This document shows, in pieces, positions 46,561 to 58,002 of a stretch of 64,000 nucleotides of DNA. Where the stretch lies: positions 1,247,501-1,311,500 of the forward strand of contig NC_086183.1 in assembly GCF_023053635.1 (NCBI RefSeq), read 5' to 3'. The DNA is from Elgaria multicarinata webbii. Lineage: Eukaryota > Chordata > Lepidosauria > Squamata > Anguidae. A model generated the notes under the pieces. The model did not search any database and was not told the origin of the DNA. It saw nothing but the letters and a program-made list of their open reading frames with translations. The position numbers were made by a program, and so were the translations under genes. Each line of letters begins with the position of its first letter. The stretch's first letter is position 1.

Positions 46561-46575
46561 CAAGTTGAATTCAGT

Positions 46576-49350
46576 ACAAAAAGCGAGAGACTTTGTGGTA
46601 AAATTCAGAAAGGATTTGGATTAGATGTAACGGGGAGAAAAAGATACTTTTGGTGCCACGGGTAGGGACTGAGTGGTGTTTAACCTAATTTTTTAAATAT
46701 CAATCAGAATATGGATTACAAATACTTAACATGGAATATTAATGGAGTGAATACACCCCAAAAGAGAAAAAATATATTTCACTATTTGAGAAAACTAAAA
46801 CAAGATATTATTTGCCTACAAGAAACTCATATTAGGAAAAAAGATATAAAATACCTGATTAACAAAAATCTGGGTGAAGAATTTATTTCAGCAAATACAA
46901 AAAAGAAAAATTGAGTTGTCTTGTATATTAAATCATATTTGAAGCCGGAATTAGTATTGTCTGATGAACAAGGCCGATTTGTAGGAGTAAAAATCAACTT
47001 AAATGGAGTTACAACTATGGTGTTGGGAGTTTATGCTGCTAATGACTTTAAAGCTGAATTTTATAAAAGGTTAATGGAAAGTATAACAGCTGGTGTTATG
47101 ACAGCTGGTGTTTGATGGGAGACTGGAATGGAGTGATTTTACCTCAAATGGATAGAACCTCGGGGGGAAATAGTAGAAGCAATCAAGGCAAACTCCCAAT
47201 AAGTTTTTTTGATTTGATGGAGAATCTGGGACTGGTGGATGCATGGAGGGGGGGGGGGGAAGCAACTCAAAGGAATATACTTATTTCTCGGAGAGGCATA
47301 AATCTTTTCCAAGAATAGATATGATTTTGGCAACTAGAGCATTTGTCACAAGGGTGTATAAAATAGAGATTTTACTGAAGTCTTTTTCAATTCATAATCC
47401 TTTACTTACGGTCTACAAAAGAAAAGTAAATACTTTCAGATAGAGTTTAAATTAAGCTTTACTACAGAATGAATCTATCATGGAAGACTGTAAAAGGAAA
47501 TTACAAGAATTTTTTGAGATGAACCTAAATAAGGATACAAATCTGAAAATGGTTTGGGACGCAAGTAAAGACTTTATTAGAGGATACTGTATGAAACAAA
47601 ACAATCAGCTTAAGAGAAAAATGCAAGAAAAACCACAAAATACTCTGAAAAAGATTTTTCTAAAAGAGAAGAACTAAAGAAGTCTCCTGGAAAGACAACT
47701 ACTCTCCAACAAATTAAAATATTACAACAATTATCTATGTTAACAGTGACAAATAGAAACAAAGTTAAATAACGTGAAACAAAGGAATTTTGAATTTGCA
47801 AGTAAACCAGAAAGATGGTTGGCGTATAAATTGTGAAAAGAAAGAGAAAAGAAAATGATAGTTAAAATACAAGAGGGTGACACTGAACTAATATAGTATG
47901 GCGATACAAAGAATTTTTCATCAATACTATACAAATTTATATAAAAGACATGTTTTATCAGAAAGAATGGATGAATATATTGAAAAACAAAAATTACCTA
48001 AAATTACGGAGGAACAGAAACAGATTATCAATGGACCTATAACATCAAGAGAAATGGTAGAGGCAATAAGAAAAATTAAACCAGGGAAAACACTGGGACC
48101 AGATGGGCTTTCAGGTTCTTATTATAAGAATTTTGAGAAGGAGCTTTTACAAACTTTACAAAATATAATGAACTCTATCCTGAATAATCGGACTATACTT
48201 GAGACATGGAAGACGGCATATATAACTCTAAAACCTAAAGAGGGACAGGATTTGACTTTGACAAAAAATTATAGACCAATATCATTACTGAATAATGATT
48301 ACAAGTTGTTTACAATGATATTGGCGGAAAGACTTTAAAAATTTCTGCAAGAAATTATTCATGAGGATCAAAGTGGCTTTTTACCTAAAAGACAGATGAG
48401 AGACAATGTTTGAAAAACACCCAGAAAAGCAAGCTGCAGTGATTTTCCTGGATGCAGAGAAGGCATTCGATAATCTTAATTGGAATTTCTTATTTAAGAT
48501 CTTGGAGGAAATGAGTTTGGGAGTAAATTTTATAAAAAGGGTTAAATCAATTTATACCTCACAAAATGCACAAATAATTATTAATGGAGATCTGTCAAAA
48601 CAATGTGAAATACAAAGAGGAACAAGACAAGGCCTGCCCATTGTCACCTTTGTTGTTTATTCTGGTGTTGGGAGTATTGAACAGAGTTATAAGGCAAGAT
48701 GAAAGAATTGGAGGAGTAAAGATCAAAAAAGAGTCATACAAGTAGAGAGCCTTTGCAGATGACTTAGTATTTACCTTGGAAGACCCTTTAAAGGGAATTG
48801 AAATTTTGATGAACAAATTGAAGGAATTCGGCGCAGTAGCAGGTTTTAGGGTGAATAAACAGAAGACAAAGATGTTAACAAAAAATATGAAATCCCAAGA
48901 GCAAATAACACTGACAGAAAAAACAGGTTTTAAGATAGAAAAGAGAGTAAAATACTTGGGTATTACCCTAATAAATATGAATTGTATGCTGTTTCATAAC
49001 TATGTTAAGGTGTGGAATGAAATTAAAAATGATTTACCGTATTTCTTCAATTCGAAGTCACACTTTTTTCCCATATAAACATTTCTAAAAACAGGGTGCA
49101 TCTTAGAATTGCTGGTGTGATTATTATTCTTAGAATCAAAGCTTTTTTTCTGTTGACGGTACTGAAATTAGTGTGCATCTTACAATTGATGGTGTCTTAC
49201 AATTGAAGAAATACGGTAGTAAGGTGGCATATGGATAAGGTTCAACTGTCACTTTTGGGGAGAATTGCTCCAATTAAGATAATGTTTTTACCAAGAATGC
49301 TGTTCTTGGTAAAACAGTTCAAACATTATTTAGGGTTTTTTGCCCCATGA
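46576..49350 (+). pseudogene. L1-A, ORF1 end and ORF2
   Basis: The tail of ORF1 runs to a stop at 46663-46665. ORF2 starts at 46711 (MDYKYLTWNINGVNTPQKRK) with QETHIRKKD, then passes through the linker (KTLGPDGLSGSYYKNF, NYRPISLLN), RT (DAEKAFDNLNW, RGTRQG, an intact FADDLVF at 48752-48766) and YLGITL. It ends around GRIAPIKIMFLPRMLF at about 49310. There are more than five stops or shifts. ORF2 differs clearly from that of B, so the two belong to different L1 subfamilies. Confidence 0.87.
49035..49218. mobile_element. 184-bp MITE with 18-bp perfect terminal repeats
   Basis: It starts TACCGTATTTCTTCAATT and ends with the exact complement. Subterminal 'ggtgcatcttagaattg' and 'gtgcatcttacaattga' repeats are typical of the family with 'taccgta' ends. 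If TA is taken as the duplicated target, removing CCG...CGGTA restores the L1-A reading as DLVRWHMDK. This supports a Tc1/mariner-like TA insertion. Confidence 0.88.
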
Positions 49351-50167
49351 AAGCTTACAGCAGCAGCTGCTGGCAAAGCTTTGCTCCATTTCTCTTTGAA
49401 AGTAGAATGCTGCCAGTACTCCATTATTTTAAGAGGCATTCCAGTGTTCCTGTCAGCATTCTGACTGTGAGGGAGGGGTTGCAGCAAACTGAGACAAGAG
49501 TGAGGTCATTCTGAAGGCCGAGAGAGACATTCTCAACACTTCATAGAGGGGATAGGAGGGGAAAGGGTATTGCTGGAATCCGGGGCAGGCCTTTCCAGAA
49601 CCAACCCTTTCTGAACATACAGGGACGTATCTATACATTTGTACACATCTAGTCAGTTAATGACTTGTGTTAGAGTGTGTTTTTAGTTTATATTTTTGTT
49701 TTTTCAGAGCACTAATAATAACTTTCCTTTTTAAAAACTTGGGAAATGCAATGATTAAAATACCTGCTTGCTTAAGACCAGAGTTAAAGCTATCTCACGT
49801 TGGCTCAAGCCCCACAAAGTCAGGAAACCAGAAGCTAAAGACGATGATGCCTTAACACATGTACAATCAGCTACACTATTGTGCAATGTCACGCTGGCAC
49901 AATTGTTAAAATACACTAGTGCAATTCTACAGTGGCAGATCTACACTTCCAGGTAACTCCACCAGGAGAGCAGCCAAACAGGGCAGAGACGTGGTTGTGA
50001 CAGGGAATGGGCCTACATCAAACCCTAAATTCTCTTGAACCCTGACCCCACTGCTGGTGCTGGCATAACATTCTGCTGACTTCAGAACTCAACAGAGGGA
50101 TGTCATTGATTTTGGGGAGTGCAGCTCCTCAAACTCAGCCCCCTCCCCCAAATATTCAACCCAATAG
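49351..50167. other. Unassigned, after L1-A
   Basis: No gene or clear repeat. Part may be flank joined to L1-A by deletion of its 3' end. Confidence 0.4.
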
Positions 50168-50400
50168 GCCAGGTGTGTGGAATCTCAGCACTGGGGTCCC
50201 AATCTGGCCTTCTGGGGTTGCCCTTATGGCCATGCCCTCTTCCCATGGCCCCACCTCTCCCCCCACCACCAATCGTTTGGTGATTTTCTAGCTTTTGTGC
50301 AGTTTTTTCTCCATTCTAAAAGCCTCTCCTAATGCTTAATTACTGGCAGGAGCTAAACTTTGAGCTAAACTATGCTGGTGTTATTTGTGGGGGGGGGGAA
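50168..50400. repeat. hAT-like dispersed repeat, partial
   Basis: 'gtgtgtggaatctcagcact', 'aatctggccttctggggttg', 'tagcttttgtgcagtttttt' and 'tccattctaaaagcc' match the 8.4-kb copy and the left end of the 56-kb copy. The right border is unclear. Confidence 0.5.
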
Positions 50401-51549
50401 CCCTTTTGCCCTGCACCCCCTGCAAGGTGGCCCCCAAGAGCTTCTCCATGATTGAAATCTTCCCTTCTGCTGAAAGAGGTTCCAAACCTTGGCAATAGGT
50501 GGAAGCTTATTCAAGTGAGAAAGAAAGCAATGTTTTCTTACCCCCAGTTGACTTCCCTGGGAAGCCACGGTCATTATACAAGCAAAGAGAGTTTCTCCCT
50601 CCTGGGGAGATTAGAAAAGAGTTCCTTTTCTTGATCCCAGGGTGGACAAAAGTAGCGTCAACTGACCAAAAGCCAAAGGTGAGTAGGTGGAACAGGTGAG
50701 AATCCTATAGCAGGGGCTCCAGTGCAGAAGGTCCCCAGGGTGCATCCTGCAAGGTGAGAAGCATAAAGTGGGGGAGCAAGTCCCAGTTCCTCTTTGCTAG
50801 CCCCTGCACTGCCCATGGCCACTCAGACCACCCCCAGCCATTGTACTCGGAGGAGAAAGGCCAGCAGCATTCTAAACAGATGCCAGAAGACTCCAAGGGA
50901 ATATGAAGGAAGCAATAAAGGGCTGTGCCAATGCAGAGGAAAGAAAGGTAAGTAAGGGGGAAATGGGGTGAAAAGCAGAGCAGCCAGGAGGAGAGGACTG
51001 AAGTTAGAAACCAAACCAAACCATACCATGCTGTAGCTGTGAACGGAGAAATGGCAGCAAGAAAACCCTATAGAGCAGCCATCAAGGGGAGCAAGCAGCC
51101 ATGAGGAGAGAGAAACGGGGTTGCTAATTGGACAGGAATTGTTTGGGGGCAGATACTGGGTTTGGGGGAAATTGTTTTGTGGGTGATCATTGATTTAGAA
51201 CAAACAACATTTAGAGAAATTTAAGTGAACAACATTAAGAGAAATCAATTGGCTTACTTTCTATGAAATGGGTGTTTTGTTGGAGCAGAAAATCATGGGT
51301 TCAAAGTGCTGGTTCTGTTTTTTTGGGCTCAGACCTAACCTCTGCATTATACTGAGGTTCCTTCAGCCTCACTAGTATTTCTTCTGTGAATGTGCAGTTT
51401 CTTGCAGCAGTAAGTTTTGTGATTGGCCACACCTCTAAGGCACCCATTTTGTAACAGCGCCCATGAAACTTTCTTCACAGCCCAAACGGGCCCTTGGGTT
51501 GAAAAAGACTGAGAGCTCTGTTAAGGACGTCTGCCAATAATCCTTGGTC
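50401..51549. other. Unassigned sequence
   Basis: ZBTB8B intron 1 by the proposed gene model. No domain, RNA gene or repeat recognised. Confidence 0.4.
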
Positions 51550-51559
51550 AGATCCAGGG

Positions 51560-53715
51560 TTTTAAGTTACTTGGCATGGCTAACTATTCTAATTAATTAT
51601 CTATTCAGAGCACAGAATCAGCGTCAAACTCAGAAACAGCATTGATATGCTGGAAATCAATACAGAAACAGATGCTTCCATTATCTTTGGGCACTAGCAC
51701 TGGTTAGCTGCCCCAAGGGCTGCAGGACTCCTCAATAACCCCTAACTTAAGTGTGGTGCAAGGTTCCCTTTTAATGGTCTTAGCCAAACATTGGTGCCAA
51801 GGGTGAGATGAAATTCGAACTGCTTTATTTGGCAATGTGTCTATATTGTTGCTGATCAATTTTGTATGCTTGGTAATGCAGAAAAGTTGTCTGCAAAAAG
51901 TCTGTCTGGAACCCTTACCTGTCATTCCTGGGCCAGGTTAACTGAATGTTCAACCTCAATTGCTCCTCTGGGGCCTCCAGGCAGGTCTCTGGTCCAGAGG
52001 AATAATCTTCCTTCTCCTCAGCATACAATGCTTCCCTTTCCCGCCATTGCTTTAGGAGATTCACATGATCAATTTTGACAAGTTTTCCTTTTATCCGTTA
52101 GTCACATCTTGTAATCCATGAGACCAGCCCACCTCAGCACCTTGTGGGGCCTTTGCCAATGAGTGACCAATTTAGAGTTGAACAACAGCGGAAGCAAGAG
52201 GACCCTCTGTCCAGGCTGGAACTCATGGGAGCATAAGGAGAGATCTTAGTACCTTTTCTGTTACTGGCATGCATGGGACAAATTTCCTTAGGTGAACAGC
52301 AACAATGGCATCGATTGTGGTTGTTGTCACTCCAACATATACTCAGAGATGAACAGGGCTACAAAAGTCTTCCTCCCAGCTCTCTTATGATTTGGGGTTG
52401 CTGGCCCCAAATAAACTCAAAAAGCAAAAGGCTTGTAGAAGCCTGCAGGACTTTGCAAACTGCAGCTAGTACAGAAGTCACTGGCGGAGTTGCATAGTGA
52501 CAAACTTCTTTAACACATTTCAGGACCTGAGTAAATCTTTCCACCAACCCATCTGTTTGTGACTGGGATACAGAATGTCTCAGTTGCTTTATTTTTAGTA
52601 ATACAAAAGTTTACTCACTGAATTGGTTCCTTGGTCTGCAAGAACTTCTTCTGGAAATCCTAGCTGGGAATAAAACCCTGGCAATTCTTGGCTAGGGTGG
52701 TGACATTCATTCTCACCAGAATGTGGGTATGTCCTTGGGCTGGCCTTCCTATTCTATCTGAACCCCTTGTGCAAATGGGGATCCAACTATATGGAGCAGC
52801 CCCAGGGGCCTTCCTGGTGTCCCTTTCCCTGTGTCTTCTGACACATGGGGCAGGAAGCATAGTATCATGGGGTCTGCACTTGGCCGTCAGGCTAGTATAA
52901 CCATCTAAGTAGGCTATCTCTCTTCATAGGGCTTTGTTTCCAGACCCCTGATCATCCTGGTTGCCCACCTCTGGAGCGTGTTCAGAGGAGGGCAACCAGG
53001 ATGATCAGGGGTCTGGAAACAAAGCCCTATGAAGAGAGACTGAAAGAACTGGGCATGTTTAGCCTGGAGAAGAGAAGATTGAGGGGAGACATGATAGCAC
53101 TCTTCAAATACTTAAAAGGTTGTCACACAGAGGAGGGCCAGGATCTCTTCTCGATCCTCCCAGAGTGCAGGACACGGAATAACGGGCTCAAGTTAAAGGA
53201 AGCCAGATTCCAGCTGGACATCAGGAAAAACTTCCTGACTGTTAGAGCAGTACGACAATGGAATCAGTTGCCTGGTGAGGTTGTGGGCTCTCCCACACTA
53301 GAGGCATTCAAGAGGCAGCTGAAGAACCATCTGTCAGGGATGCTTTAGGGTGGATTCCTGCATTGAGCAGGGGGTTGGACTTGATGGCCTTGTAGGCCCC
53401 TTCCAACTCTGTGATTCTATGATTCTATGATTGTATCTATCCCAGGTCCTTTCACAGGCCAAATGCCCAGAACCTGGGACATAATGGGTAGAGGTGAGGG
53501 GAGTACCAACTGCTGTATTCTTTCCTCCTGAGCTGCAGCTGGGGGCAGCCTGACTAACAGACCATCTCTTAACACAACATGTGGACCTTGGCTTGGGGAG
53601 AGGCAATGCTGAGTTTTCAGGTTGGGTCTGGGCCAAGGTATGAACCAATGTATCATTTTACTAGAAAGTGCTGACCTTGCCCCAGCCAATGCATCAGGGA
53701 GAGACATCTGCCTCG
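51560..53715 (-). mobile_element. Ty3/Gypsy retroelement fossil, Gmr1-like order
   Basis: Minus-strand pol remains. Read 5' to 3' they are: an integrase zinc-binding-like part (53.44-53.71 kb), the integrase core and its C-terminal region (about 52.87-52.05 kb), then an N-terminal piece of reverse transcriptase (about 51.80-51.57 kb). Integrase before RT is the order of the Gmr1-like group of Gypsy elements, not of ordinary Gypsy. LTRs were not found. It is old and heavily broken (probably ten or more breaks), truncated on both sides, and interrupted by a CR1 (52.91-53.43 kb). Confidence 0.72.
52911..53432 (+). mobile_element. CR1 LINE 3' end with inverted 5' segment
   Basis: The plus-strand CR1 C-terminal RT region and 3' end (from about 52970; [17 protein letters not shown], then the 'attctatgattctatgattc' end) is preceded by an inverted copy of its own first part. 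The left arm 52917-52965 and right arm 52991-53039 are perfect complements of 49 bp, separated by 25 nt. Inserted in the Gypsy fossil. Confidence 0.92.
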
Positions 53716-53904
53716 AGGGCTGAGATTAAGAATATACCTGTAGTCCTTTATACTTGCTAGGTTAATTAAGCAAAACTCAGCCAATCTCTTCCCCAAACCA
53801 TCCCCTCGACTTTCCTTTGTACATTTTTTTGCCCAAATGATAGCATGGGGCTTTACATCCCCCTAGGCAAGACTTCCAACTGTAGAGATGATGTAATTAC
53901 AACC

Positions 53905-54045
53905 AATTGTTGTAATCATAAAAATATGACAGTCCTTAAAAATCATAAAAATATGACAGTCCATAAAAACATGACATAATCATAAAAATACGACAGTCCA
54001 TAAAAATATGACAGTTATAATCATAAAAATATGACAGCTAAACAG
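53905..54045. repeat. Irregular tandem repeat, 'cataaaaatatgacagtc'
   Basis: At least five imperfect units of 'ataaaaatatgacagt' spaced about 20-30 bp apart. Ordinary local minisatellite. Confidence 0.8.
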
Positions 54046-54149
54046 TCCTTCCCAAAGATGCTCGGCCCTTCTAGCCAAAATGCTCCACAGGTTGGGCGGA
54101 TCCCAACTAAATGCCACTAATCTTGTGGTGACTCAAGTAGCCTGCCTTT

Positions 54150-54336
54150 CAGTGGAGGCTGGTGGCTCTGATGTCAGTGGGGTGGGGAATCTGTTCCGGG
54201 TTTTAGTGAACACTCTAAAGGTGCTATCCAAGGTGCTACGTACCTTGGGTAGCTCCTTTAAAACTCTGACTGGTTCTGACTGAAATCTGGAGCGGATTTA
54301 CTGCCCCACTGACATCAGAGCCACCAACCTCCACTA
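54150..54336. mobile_element. CAGTGGAGG-type MITE, complete
   Basis: The left end 'cagtggaggctggtggctct' (continuing 'gatgtcagtgggg') is complementary over about 33 bp, with one or two mismatches, to the right end 'ccccactgacatcagagcca' (continuing 'ccaacctccact'). Internal 'aggtgctatccaaggtgcta' duplicates. Partial relatives lie at 14.3, 24.5 and 55.7 kb. Confidence 0.8.
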
Positions 54337-54703
54337 CTGTCTCTGTACTGGGACTATATTGCTTTTCCCATATATTAGTTCTTAAAATCTCTGAGTGAAA
54401 TTGGGAAATATATTTAAAGGACAGGTGAAGAATCTAGGCTTCTTAACAGGAGACCCAACTGTCAGGATTTCAGAATACTTCCAGAGAAAAAGAAAGCAGG
54501 AACTTCATAAGAATCCCACTTTTCCCTCTGCCGTCCTCCTGCGAGAATCCAGAACTAATGCAAGGTGACCCTATTGAGCAGAGGGCATTAGGACCCAAGT
54601 AGAATCCCTTCTCCCTCTCAGCCATGTGGTTTGCAGAGCATAACCCTCCAGGGGGGAAGCCAGCCAGTCCTAGGAACAAAGAATTTTCAGCACAGCCAGC
54701 AGG

Positions 54704-54707
<4 letters not shown>

Positions 54708-54740
<33 letters not shown>

Positions 54741-54761
54741 ATATATACATATATTATAAAT

Positions 54762-54798
<37 letters not shown>

Positions 54799-54800
54799 CA
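54708..54800. repeat. Compound (CA)n-(TA)n-(TG)n microsatellite
   Basis: About 14 CA units, a short AT-rich bridge, then about 16 TG units: an imperfect palindrome of roughly 90 bp that could form a long hairpin. Confidence 0.95.
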
Positions 54801-55689
54801 CCCACCCATCAAAAACTAGAGCATCCAGGTGGCTCATCTTTTTCTCTTCTCCAATCCTTACATGATTTTCTCAAATTCTGAGCCACCTTTTTCACCGCAT
54901 CCCCTCATTCTCTTCATCTCTCCTTACTTCATCTGTTCCATCAGTCTCACTTCCCACTTTCCTTTTATTTTATTTATTTACTTTTTTGCCAAACTATTCC
55001 ACTTAAAACCTATTTTGTCTGCTTTTCTTTTTGCAAAATGGAGGGGGAAAGTCCTTCTCACATTAGTTAAGAATACACGGCAGAACTGGCTCTTCAATAG
55101 CCAACACAATACAGTGGGGAGGCTTCTTTCTTTGTTCTTTTCCATACAAAAGCAACCGCAGTTGTACCATTACGCCCATTTTGGGGGCAACACAACTGAG
55201 GCACATAGGAATAAATTCCTTTTTAAGGCCATAGCAGAGTTTTATTCCACAAAACACTGTATTATTATTGTGATAGTACACATATCATTGTTCTCTCTTA
55301 AGTTTGAATGCATGCAGGATAAACTACACCTGGTTTAAATTGGGAACTTTGTTGGTGAGAATGCAGCCCTGATAATCCAGTGTATCAAATACCTCAAACT
55401 TGCTAATATTTCACCCCCTCATTGTGATGAGAAAACAGCAGGATGGGACTCCTTCACAAAAATACAAATCTGTCCACAGACAGGAGACAAAAACATAATG
55501 ATAAACATACATCTTACAGTTAAAAAGCAAGAGCTCAGCAGAGGTAAAACAAGAGTACCCCTAAGCCTGTGCAGAGTGCATTTCCTTTACCAACAAGTAA
55601 CACCAAGCTGCTCACTTATCTATATATTAATACAGAGTATGATTTTTTCTTCACTCCATTTCAGTTCCTAAATATTACCCAATTGTATT
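54801..55689. other. Unassigned sequence
   Basis: AT-rich and pyrimidine-rich; no gene or recognised repeat. Confidence 0.4.
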
Positions 55690-55768
55690 TGAATAACTCC
55701 TTTAGAGTTCTGCCCGAAACCCGGAGCGGATTCACTGCCCCATTCACTTCAGAGCCACCACCCTGTGT
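55690..55768. repeat. CAGTGGAGG-type MITE, fragment
   Basis: 'cctttagagttctgcccgaa', 'ggagcggattcactgcccca' and 'cacttcagagccaccaccct' align with the right half of 54150-54336. Confidence 0.55.
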
Positions 55769-56010
55769 CCTACCCTGCTGCTGCTCCCCAGCAAATGGTC
55801 TTGAGATAAGTGACATCTGGAAGGTCCATGTAGCTGCCAATACCTACATTTGCAGAAAAAACAATCGCACCCCTGAAAATAAATTCAAACTTCGGAATTG
55901 TTAATGTTTACAATAATATATATCCCTGAGCTGAATGGGTATGCAATACATAATTGCATCCATTCGCTATTGAAAAACTGTCCTGGGTACTCAGGACTGC
56001 ATACATCCAG

Positions 56011-56445
56011 GATGGAGAATCTCAGGCCCAGGGCCAAATCCAGCTCACTTGGGGTACCAATTTGGCCCTTCAGAGTTCTGCAGGTGGGGTTGGAGGCCTT
56101 TTTCCTGCTAAGAACCATGTTACCTCAGTCAAAATCTGTCTGTGAGTCCCCCCCCCACAATTTCCAGCAGTGGGTGGGGCCAAAGCCAAAAGTAGGTGGA
56201 GCTACAGAAGAGACTCTTAATTTTGTCCAGTTGCAAGGGGAGGGGGGGAGGAAGATATTTGCATCCAGGCATTTTCCTTCCCAAATGTGCGTGAGTCATT
56301 GGCAGCAATCAATAATTACAGTTGGAGTAAATAATACTGGTGACCTGGATTGGGGCCAATGAAGGGGTGTGGCCTTGGAAGTCCCTGGAGGTCTGGAATG
56401 GGATGGCCTGGAGGTGCGCATTTGGCCCACAGAGCAGAGGTTCTG
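56011..56445. repeat. hAT-like non-autonomous repeat
   Basis: The left end 'ggatggagaatctcaggccc' plus 'agggccaaatcc' is roughly complementary to the right end 'gcgcatttggcccacagagc' plus 'agaggttct'. It contains 'gtggggccaaagccaaaag', as in related copies at 8.4 and 50.2 kb. Confidence 0.5.
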
Positions 56446-57300
56446 CGGTTCTTTTTCTTTTGAAAAAAGTGTTCAAAACTGAACAACATTCTTGCTTATT
56501 GTGCCAGTCTGTCCCTAACAGTTTTAATACAAATTTAATACGAAGTTGTGAAATCTCAAAAGTGGGTAAAACAGCTGATTAACAAAGTTACTAAATTGTA
56601 AGTTATGCACACGTTCTCGCAAAATGTTTCTTGAGGGATACAGCTAGTTTGTGTTAGAGGCACATTTTCATTCTTGAAATTAAGTGATGGAGAATTCCCT
56701 CCCTGGACATCATATAATCACAGAACAACTCCCCCAGTTTGAGGGAGGGCTTTTACCATGTAAAAGTAGGTCCGTCCCTTTTCCCCTTCCAGTGATTTGA
56801 ATTGTTCCACTGCCACTAAGTAATAGGGCCAGTGCCCCTGCACTAGTGCAGAGTGCCTTTCTCCATAATCCGCCTAAACATATCTGGGCTGAGGAGTAGG
56901 GTCTTCCAGCTTGTAACATGCATGATTGCTTCAAAGACTCCAACGCTGGCACCTCTCCTTTGAGGCACGAAGTCCCACAGCCTCGCACAACCACTGCCTT
57001 AAGGGTCTTTCAACGCTCAGCTCAGACATCAGCTTCCAATGCCAGTGCAAATCCTTAGAACACAGAACATAATAGCCAAAGGCTTCTTGAGCAGGTGCAG
57101 AGTGCATTTCCCCAAGGAACTGCAGGGACAAGGGTGGATGATGCAATTTCCAGAGAAAATTGGCCCCAGCACCTTTCTAACAGACAACTTTTTTCTTTTC
57201 TTTTTTTAAAGCTAAACCCTGCCTCGGGTGCCAATTAACAGCACCTTTCTCTGCACACACACAAAGGTTTTATCCCCATGCCATGAAAGCTTTGGCTTAC
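56446..57300. other. Unassigned sequence
   Basis: No exon or clear repeat was identified between the hAT-like repeat and the GC-rich block. Confidence 0.4.
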
Positions 57301-57339
57301 TACTGAGTGTAGATCAAGCTGAAATATTAAAGGTGCAGG

Positions 57340-57880
57340 AGCAAGTCAGGCGAGGGCGGTTTGGTCAGTTGGCAACCTTGCCAGTGCTGCCCAATCTCTC
57401 CGCCCCACCCCACCCCCGTCACCTTAACAGGCTTAATGGGTGGGGGGAGGGAGAGCAGAGCATAGCGGCTGATCCCACCCTGCTCTAGCAGCCTCCAGAG
57501 GCGCGAGGGCAGAGAGGCAGACCCGCCCCGGCCCTGGCTGGCAGTGCACCCCGCTGCCCTTGCATGCCCACGCCCGGCGAGCACAGCCTTGGCCCTTGTT
57601 CTCCATACCAAGGCGCCGCATCCACCACCCCTCTCCCCTTGCTCACCTTTTAACCGGTCCCTTGCCTTGCACGCCTCTACCTAGCCTGACACACACACAC
57701 GCTTCACAGGAGCCGCCCAACTACCCCGGCTGGCGGCAGCCACCAATCCCAGCCTCAGCCACGACCAAAAGAGGAGGTGGGCCCATTCCAGCATGTTCAG
57801 ATGCGCCTGAGAGTGTTCCCCCCTCCCACAGAGCATGCGCTGTTCCCACTGCCTGCTGGGAGTTGTAGTTTCCTCAGCTT
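57340..57880 (-). promoter_or_regulatory. ZBTB8B: Proposed ZBTB8B promoter and exon 1
   Basis: A GC-rich block contains a ZNF143/THAP11-type site on the minus strand at 57851-57870 (AACTACAACTCCCAGCAGGC). An NRF1-like 'gcatgcgc' lies at about 57832-57840. On the minus strand about 200 nt downstream there is a consensus splice donor AAAAG|GTGAGC (57647|57646). This arrangement fits a short noncoding first exon (about 57647-57830) splicing 19 kb to the BTB exon at 38751. It also lies between BSDC1 and ZBTB8B as required. The elements are seen; the assignment to ZBTB8B is inference. Confidence 0.5.
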
Positions 57881-58002
57881 AACCTGGAGGGAGGGGGAGT
57901 AGTCAGTGTGAAGTCAGACGCCTATCACAACACGTGCCCAAAAGGAGAGGCAATGATTTTGTGCGTGATTGTCATGACCCATGCTAGTCTATGATTTTGT
58001 GA

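Larger units (their letters stand above)
39201..49350 (+). mobile_element. L1-type LINE, element A (older, interrupted)
   Basis: An L1 clade LINE on the plus strand with a 5'UTR starting 'gagagacttccggtgaggtg', ORF1 (39958-40657 continuing 46576-46665) and ORF2 (from 46711). It is interrupted by L1 element B (40658-46575 including one target duplicate) and by a 184-bp MITE (49035-49218). ORF2 stops matching near 49350, so the 3' end including its tail is missing. Numerous stops and shifts mark it as old. Confidence 0.88.
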
